Source: Stenopsyche tienmushanensis
Lineage: Eukaryota; Arthropoda; Insecta; Trichoptera; Stenopsychidae
Reading direction: 5' to 3'
Assembly: GCA_008973525.1 (NCBI GenBank)
Contig: WACJ01000084.1
Location: forward strand, 806,001 to 870,000
DNA: 64,000 nucleotides
Every line of letters starts with the position of its first letter. Positions within the stretch are counted from its first letter, which is position 1. Both the position numbers and the translations under genes were made by a program. This document shows, piece after piece, positions 56,310 to 64,000 of this stretch. The notes under the pieces were generated by a model that worked only from the letters and a program-made list of their open reading frames with translations, was not told where the DNA came from and searched no databases.

Positions 56310-59300
56310 TTCAAAATCTGCCAAAATGAATTTGGTGAAATACCCTTTTATTGAATGGCTAATGATAACTCCCTAAGATAAACGATCATTCGATATATCG
56401 AATTTCGAATATGCCAATTAGCCTTTATGTAGTATAATTCATATATTTAAAATCAAATGTATAAAGTCTGTTTATTATTTATTTCATATATAAATTCCTA
56501 CCTATTATAAATCATTATAAAAATATTAGGGTATGGACTTAAAATGTGGAATAGTGTTTGCTTGACAATGAAGACTTCATGTCATAATAAATCATTGCAT
56601 TTTAATTAAAGCTTTGCATAGACTTGTTAAATATAAGTATTAGCCCTTGTATGGTATTCAATGATGAAAAAATCTCCCCTCTTTGAATTCAAGCCCCATT
56701 TTTCCCCCTTTGTCACATTGATCTCTTGAATTTTTACATGAATATTTTTTGGGGGAAAAAAGCTTTTGAATCAAAAATTATTTCATATTCGTATTAAATT
56801 TGATCGTCTGTATGAACCGTCTGAACTGTATGAAGCAAACGTCAAATTCAATTAATGCATACTTATTCATTGGCGTAAATTAGCTGACTGGATGACGTTG
56901 CTCGAACAAAGACTTTGCCTATTACATACACATTAAATATCACTTTACTACCTCAAACTATCAAAGTTTGCGAAGAAGTCCTTATAAGTCAAATACGGAT
57001 TTCGTGCGTTGGAAAAGCTTGGCGTGTCAATGCTTTAATTAATGTCAACGCGATAAGGGATGATAAAACGGTCAATAGATATCGTGGAAATATTTGTCAT
57101 TTAGCCAATAAAACTCGCCTTTTTTGTTGTATCGATATACAAATACTCTCGCAGAAGAGTTTCAGCGTAAAATCATGTGATAAGTGGATTTAAAGTAGTT
57201 GAAGAAGTTATATATTATGTCACGCAATCCGATTATGATAGATTCAATAAAAATTTTATCACGAGATGTCTGCAGAATGAAATGACTTTTATTCGATATG
57301 AATTTTCATCTAGAGGAACATAATCCCGTCTAAGGTCATTTTGAAAATCCCGAGTTTTGAGCAAAAAATTGAGATATAAAACTGAGATTATCGTCCGTAA
57401 TTCTCCCTATATTCTCGAGATTTTCAGACACTTACACGAGTCGAGATAAAAGGTCATATTTTTTGCGTTAAATTTAAAAGGATTTTCATCACTCCCCGAG
57501 CTTATAAAGTTAATATTTAATTAAGTCAGTTTTGATATCCGAATCCCGTTAATCTAGTCTTTATCGGGCTTTAAGCTCCGCGAAAACTAAATATTAGAAC
57601 TATGCCGCCATCGATCGCGGGCTTTCGCAAAAGCTTATTTAAAGTCTCATTCGCTTACGTACGATTGCGTATAAAATATTGATTTAGCGAATTTGAGGGT
57701 GAAAAATAAACCCGATATATTTTATATACACACAGGCATCAAGCAAATTATATGCAGATGATTTCCTTTCACCCTTGAAGTTTTTCGTTCATTACACAAT
57801 ATGGAGTTTGACTGAGCCCAAAAAGAGTCATAACTTTTTAACATCTGTAAAATATTCCGCAAAACCCACAAAAAAACGGCAAGCAATCGATGATTTAAAT
57901 ATTGATACGCAAATAAATACATAAATTAACGCATTAATTATACGCCTTGAGTGGCTTGAACTTCGACGCCATTACGACGATAAATGGTCGCTAATCCTCA
58001 CATGTGCGTTTGATATTCGTATGAAAAAATATGCAAATTGATTTTAATGGCATACACGGTGACCGAAAACTATTAGCGCTAAATAATGGCCGTTACAAAT
58101 TACAACCATAACAAGATGGCTGGAATTGATCGTAAAAATTCGTGGTTTTGGGAGCACGAGACTTTCAAGCCCGACCTTCTTGTTGAGCGTTTAGCCAATT
58201 TATTTCCATATAAATCTAAAAAAATAGGCTTCTTGAAGAGCGAATCGAGATGCTATAATTTTCGATCTTGTTTAACGATAAACTAGTGAGCTCAAGATTG
58301 TCGGTTGGGTTAATTTAATGCGATTGCTGAAAACCAACCAGAAATATGAGGTATTTGTTAATAGACTTATTTAGATTAGATTTATTTCGAGTCTTTTTGG
58401 TCGAATTGTAATTGTTTGCTTTATGAAATATCGATGATCTTAATATTTTTCTAAATAATTGCAATGAAATATAATCTCATTAATTAAAGATATCGTGGAA
58501 TGATCGCAATAAAAAATACTTAAAATGTATGGAAAGTCGAGATTTTTTCTGAAATTTTATATATTAGTATAAAGCATGTTTTTAATTTGAATAAATTTAG
58601 ATGCTTATTATATTTACCAAAAATGTATAAAGCTCTTCAACTTTCTTTGTTTCGTTAAATATTTACTGCTTGTCAAATTTAAATATTTGCACACAAAAAA
58701 GATGATTCACAATTAATTTTGATCGTCTTATTCTATAAGTTTTTCATAAGAAAATAACATCTAATACATGTTTTTTTTATTTGTTTGAATTTAGTTTTTT
58801 GCTTAAATATTCAGACATTTTTTTGAAATCAGGAATGAATCGATCGTTAAAATATTACAGTAGAAAATGCTTAAAATTCTTACACTTATTGTATTGAACA
58901 AATCTCACGTCACTTCACGGCATACAATTAACCATAGTAATTATCAAATAATTTATCTTAAATTTATTTCACGTGGTTGTCAATGAATATCAACCACATA
59001 AAAAAATCATTCCGTTTAAAAATATCTTAAGGGGATCGTATATATCTGATAACGCATTTGGCAATTTAAGTTTTAAAAAAATATGGAAATCAAGCCCCAT
59101 TTCTAATGTATTCTTAACCTGCATAGATATTTTTTTGGTCAGTTCTTTGGTAAAAGAAAATAATGGTACATAGATTTTGAGTTTCTACTGATTTTTGCCT
59201 AACGGAAAAATGTACATTTGAACTATAATCATCATTATTGGTAACATTTTCTTATATTAGACTGCTATTGGCAATCTGAGAAGATGTATATGATCCAAAA

Positions 59301-62150
59301 TCTTATTAATCACCTAATCCTTAAATTTTGCATTTTCTGCGACCAAAATTTATTCATCAGAATTTAATCTGAGTGTGATAATTTGATAGTCCAGAAACAA
59401 TTCTAAATTTTGGACTGTTTAAATCATGTGGCATCTGCTATCGCTGAATTACGACCACAAACTTTAAGAGTGTATTTTAGTGTAGAATTTTGAAAAAATC
59501 GTTTGTTTTTGCGTTTCTTTAAAGTTTAGACTTTTAAAAATATATTCTATAAGTAATTTTCCAAAATTCTAATTACTTACGGAGTTATAGCTATTTTAGT
59601 GATACAGCAGCTAAGACCAGAATGAAATCTTTAAACCACTTTTTTCAACACGGTTGACATGATATCTCAAGTTCTAATTAATTGATTTAGTTCAAATTAA
59701 ATATCAATCTTTTCTATATAATATTCTATTGTTCCTACCAGATTTATATCAAAATTTAATATTAAACTATTTAAAAAAAATTAAAACTCTGATATGGACG
59801 AAAAAAATCCTTTTTTTAAACAGTTGCCATTTTGTGATTTTAGCAACATCTTTACGTATTAAGATTTATATTTTTCAAAAGAGAAAATCTACACAAAACA
59901 ATTATGGCGTTGACACTATGCAAATTATTTTTTCTGAAAAAGAAAGCGATTTTGAGTCATATTGAAAATCGCAACGAAAATTATTATTATGATAGTTTTT
60001 AATTAAAATAATAATTATTTCCCTAGTTGATGCCTAGCATTAGAGATGCCAAATGCAAGATATCCTTAAAATTTTATTTTTTAAATGTCTTATTGTTCCG
60101 GAATTACCTTTTTTGCGCGATTTTTTTCACAGTTATGCGGTATTTAAACGCCATGGAACGCATATTCACTTTTTCTATGTAAGACATAGCTTTTTTTGCG
60201 CGATTTTCTACGGAACTAACGTTAATAATTTTAATTCAACGTCTAGGTCATGCATTTAATCACTTTTGTCGTTATTTTCCAACTAATTTATGGAATTGAA
60301 ATGAAGCCGTTTTCAATTGCTTAAACGAATATTCAAGTGCTTACCTAATAAATAAACTCTTAGAGCTTTTTTTAGTCATAGTTTTAGTAAGAATTTTCGG
60401 AATTAGACGTAGAACTCACATTGTTAAAATGTATGCTAAATATAAACATATCAATTCATACTAAATATAGGACCAATCAGAATAATATCGAAACAAAATA
60501 AATGTCTCAAAACGGAGAGACAGAAGACGGGAATGTGTTATCACCCATTATAGCAATAATGCTTATTTATACTGTGAAATTTAAGTTTACTTTTAGGCGT
60601 TCCATAAGTATAAAAAATATATTATATAAACAGCATGGAGAGATTTAAAAATTTTATGGAACAATCGTAAAAACTCAAATTAACTCGTACGAAGAGTTCA
60701 TCGCATTCCATCAGACGTTCGTCTGGCGAGTCGGAAAATTGGAATGTTAAATACACAGGGTTTCTATTCTGAAAAGAAAATGAGCTGAATATCATTAAGG
60801 GCATGAAATAATGGATATTATCAGCTATTAATATAGGTGGGGAGGGATGAATTGATAGGGGTCGAACGTGAAAAGAGCGTGACGATGTAATAAGTTATAA
60901 AGTATCCGTTCCCCATAGTCTTACAACACGGCACAATGAGTCCTTTGTAATGCTGGCAACTCTTTCACTCGAGAGAATGACTTGAAAAAAAATCGCTGGC
61001 AAAAAGCTCGCTGAGCCCTTGAGGTTTAAGAAAATGGAAAATTTTGTTCTCGCGGAGGAGCGAGTGTTTCTCGAGGCCCATTAAGCAAGAGCCTCGCGCA
61101 GTTGAGTTGTTGAGTCGCTGACTCTCCTTCTTAATACCCCTTTTTTATGCGACTCCTCCGTCGCACGTCCCTAATTCAGCTAAATCACAATTGTCATTGC
61201 TACACGAATTTAATGGTCGCGAAGATGTCCCTTTTAGGGGCCTTCCTTATTTATTTGCTTTTTTAATCGATTCCTCTAGGAGGACCGACGGCGAGGCCGT
61301 CATGCATGAAAATTGTACCAGGGCTGCTTTTTGTGAGTCGTTTTTAAGATTATTTACCAAAGTCATAAACAATCTTCCGCTTTTTTGTCATCGTAATCCG
61401 GGATTTAATTATCTTTTTTGAGATATTCATTTCGACGGGGGAAAAAGCGTATTATGAAGTACAGCGGATAATCCCTGACTTGTCATTTTCAGTTAAAATA
61501 TAGTAAGAAGCTGAAAAAGCTCTTTCTTGCCATTGCAAAGAATTTGTTAACGAAGTAACACCCAAAACGTATACATATATATAAAAGTAAATCCTACATA
61601 ATACAAGAAATGATGTTGATAAATCCCGTAAAAAATCTTGTTCTTTTGCAAAGGACCATGAACAAAATAAGCACATTGAGCAATGGAAACGTTATTTTTA
61701 TAATAGCAAAAAATGACTACAAAATGCTTAAAAACAATTATTTTGTGGGCGTATGTTGAGAGCGTTTAAGTATTTTGACTCAAAAATATGTTCAAAATCA
61801 TTTTATCCCTAGCCTTTAATCATGTATTATTTGATAACAGGTATAAATTATTTTATATTCTATCCTCGACATATACAATTCTCTTTAGTAGCCCACATTT
61901 CAAAGCTTCTACTTTGTTATGGTAATTGATCTTAATATCTATAACATCAGGTTTGAAGAGCAATCATGCTGACAATTAATACTGTCTTATGTTATATTAT
62001 ATACAATCGAATGCTTTATCAATGTCAAATTGGTCCATATACTATCGGATTGATATATGGTCAATAAAAGATATCGATATTCATCTCCCATTATCAAAAT
62101 CATACTGTGAAATTTATCACAAACCCTCTTTCGTAAAGTTTTTTTCTGAA
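56310..62150. other. Mostly AT-rich non-coding DNA; GC-richer 60840-61420
   Basis: No gene, RNA gene or identifiable transposon. Open frames at 56915-57193, 58086-58286, 58973-59173, 59729-59965, 60053-60259 and 61191-61421 carry no recognisable motif. The 60840-61420 patch (CTCGCGGAGGAGCGAGTGTT) is GC-richer without a consistent frame. Confidence 0.45.
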
Positions 62151-62189
62151 GACTTTTTTACGTAAATTGCATTTTTGGCAATTTCGTCT

Positions 62190-62225
62190 AAAACAATCCT
62201 ACGAATTTATTGAGTGATGTTTTTT
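62190..62225 (-). repeat. Single arm of MITE family D
   Basis: ATCCTACGAATTTATTGAGT then GATGTT matches the right arm at 56281-56304. No left arm is present upstream, so it is a truncated copy. Confidence 0.6.
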
Positions 62226-62468
62226 ATACTAACTTAGTGCGTTACCTATGGATGCACAAATGACAGACGCATTAATTTAATAAATTTTAACGATTATAAA
62301 AGCATAAAAATAATATATCCGATTTAATTTAAAATATTTTACATAGAATAAAATAATTTGGGTGGATGTTTAAATTCAATTGCCTTTCAATGTATATAGA
62401 TAGGAATCAATAAAGCTCATGCTTTTTACATTTTATTCTCTATCGTTCCTCGTTTATCGTGCTAGACC

Positions 62469-62600
62469 AGTGATTTCTAGCCCCTTGGGGGGTTGGAAAG
62501 CCTCTCAAGAGGGCGCTGACGTGACTAAAACTTTAGAAGGCGTTTGGTTTCATTAGGGGGGCGTTGAAAATTTTGGCGGTCTTGTGCGATAGTTGAAGCA
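62469..62600 (+). mobile_element. hAT-like terminal sequence, unpaired
   Basis: CAGTGATTTCTAGCCCCTTG, GGGGGTTGGAAAGCC, CTCAAGAGGGCGCTGACGTG and a second GGGGGGCGTTGAAAATTTTG resemble the CAGTG-starting, G-run-rich ends of a widespread hAT/MITE group. No CACTG partner end was found before the window ends, so the opposite end is absent or beyond recognition. Confidence 0.55.
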
Positions 62601-62604
62601 TTTA

Positions 62605-64000
62605 AATTTGGTAATATGATGATAGAACATATTTTGCTTAATCAATTTGATAAAAGCAACATAATATTGTTTCTTTGTAAGAAAAATTACTATCCTTGAA
62701 TAACCGATGTTAATAAGGGACTAGTGAACAACATTTTGAAGGAGCTTTAGCTAAGTTCAAAATAAGTATTATATTCTATTTAGAGGATTGATTTTCTAGT
62801 AAAAAGATGTTAACCTTGAATCACCCTCTTTAATATCAATTTAGTTTCCAACTTTTAAGCCGGCAACGGTAAACGTCAAAATAATTTAAGTTTTGACGTG
62901 TACACTTTCATCAAATAGAAGCGATTTAGTTGATTCCTGTATTCGTGGCGCATTAATACAGACATTACGCAATAACTATAATAAATCATCCATCATCTTG
63001 ATTTTGGGAAAATAAAATAGCCAGAGAGATTCAAACTCGATGAAAATATTAATTTGTTTCTCTGAAGATAAAAATTATAAAACCATTCGGATCATTAGGA
63101 AAAACCACAATTTTCCGATTTAAATGTATTTAAGCGGCAACTCATTTCATATATGATTGGTTTTTCTTACGAATGGAGGCTGAAAATTTTAGTATTCCAC
63201 CGAACGAATGTATAAAGCTGAAACATTTACAGAATATCAGCAAAACTTCATATTATTGTCATGTTAGTCACACGTGTTCTAAAGTGCTTATGGCACCCAA
63301 AAACAAAAACTTATGCTATAAAACTATAATTAGTAAAATCCCTGTGAGGTAATCAGCAAATGGAATTATCACAAATGAAAATATCCGGAAATAGAATGAT
63401 GAGATTAATTTTCAGCGAAATTAAATAATTCAGACAACACTCTATTTTTGGCGACTTTATAAAGCGAACAAATAATGTTTTTAAAATATTATGAGAACCG
63501 GGCAAATGGATCTCGCAGATACAATGTGGACGTGGGCGATAATGCTGTTAGTAAGGTTTCTTCCTAAGAAATACCATTTTAGACACATCTTTCTCGAAAC
63601 ATTCCTTTTACACTAGAAAATATCTTACATGAAGTTTCTTTTGAAATAAAAATTGAAAATAAAGCAGCTAATATACTGCGATCGCGACTTAAAATCTATT
63701 CATCTCTATTTATCAGTCTCCAGGCGGTGAAAGGATGGCGTCTTATATATTAAGATGGATGATTTTGTATGCAGGATTTATATGTCTAGACGCAGATCTT
63801 GATAATAACGTGCACATGTATTTTTTTGCGGACAATTAATTCAATAATTTATTGCTACGCCTATTAGAATATTGATCTTGGGTCACCCAATAGCGCCAAC
63901 TAGTTTTATTGGAGTAAAAAACCGCTTGATTAAGCTGTGAGCTTCCAAATAAATTAAGGCATAAATTTGTACAAGCTGAGGATGAATGTTTTTTTTTAAA
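62605..64000. other. AT-rich non-coding DNA
   Basis: No gene, RNA or repeat recognised to the end of the window. Confidence 0.5.

Noticed and set aside
1..64000. CRISPR arrays, bacterial operons, riboswitches, rRNA genes
   Set aside because: None is present. Sequence character is eukaryotic, and the only short direct repeats are target-site duplications and one 36-bp tandem pair near 47.6 kb.

Overview
This is an arthropod, most likely insect, nuclear window. It is AT-rich (about two thirds A+T by eye), has no bacterial gene structure, and carries a transposon mix typical of insects: R1, Jockey and RTE-like non-LTR elements, mariner/Tc1, piggyBac, Mutator-like, hAT and pogo-type sequences. 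I found no complete, recognisable host gene. The short open frames are mostly chance or transposon remnants. Species cannot be fixed from the sequence.

Layout. 0-12 kb: two oppositely oriented copies of an LTR-like repeat (about 936-1120 and 10990-11310), the first copy of a 400-bp repeat followed by a hAT dimerisation fragment (3653-4113), a Jockey reverse transcriptase remnant (5625-6440, minus), an RTE-like remnant (9876-10140, minus) and a small palindromic element (11756-11838). 12-23 kb: an R1 remnant (15345-16375), two more copies of the 400-bp repeat, a tRNA-derived SINE-like sequence, a deleted mariner with both ends (20951-21626) and a terminal piece of a Mutator-like element. 23-31 kb: mostly featureless AT-rich DNA with some GC-richer blocks and one pogo/Tigger-type terminus.

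31-42 kb is the densest part: a broken member of a multicopy invertebrate protein family of unknown function (31664-32590), an unidentified exon-like stretch, a piggyBac-like element (34174-35275) interrupted by a 5'-truncated R1 insertion with a 13-bp target duplication, a mariner piece beside a 55-bp inverted pair, and the C-terminal half of a Mutator-like transposase (minus). 42-64 kb: a possible spliced terminal exon (minus, 42676-42900), SINE-like and other dispersed repeats, three further mariner/Tc1 remnants, a 405-bp piggyBac-type MITE with intact TTAA flanks, a 121-bp palindromic MITE and a hAT-like terminus.

The transposon genes carry stops, frameshifts, deletions or lost catalytic residues, so none looks autonomous. 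Between them lie blocks of 300-900 bp with higher GC and no coding signal. They could be conserved non-coding or regulatory DNA of a neighbouring gene, but only comparison with related species could show that. I found no new multi-gene system. The best leads are the unknown-family pseudogene, the two exon-like stretches, the nested piggyBac/R1 structure and the small repeat families.
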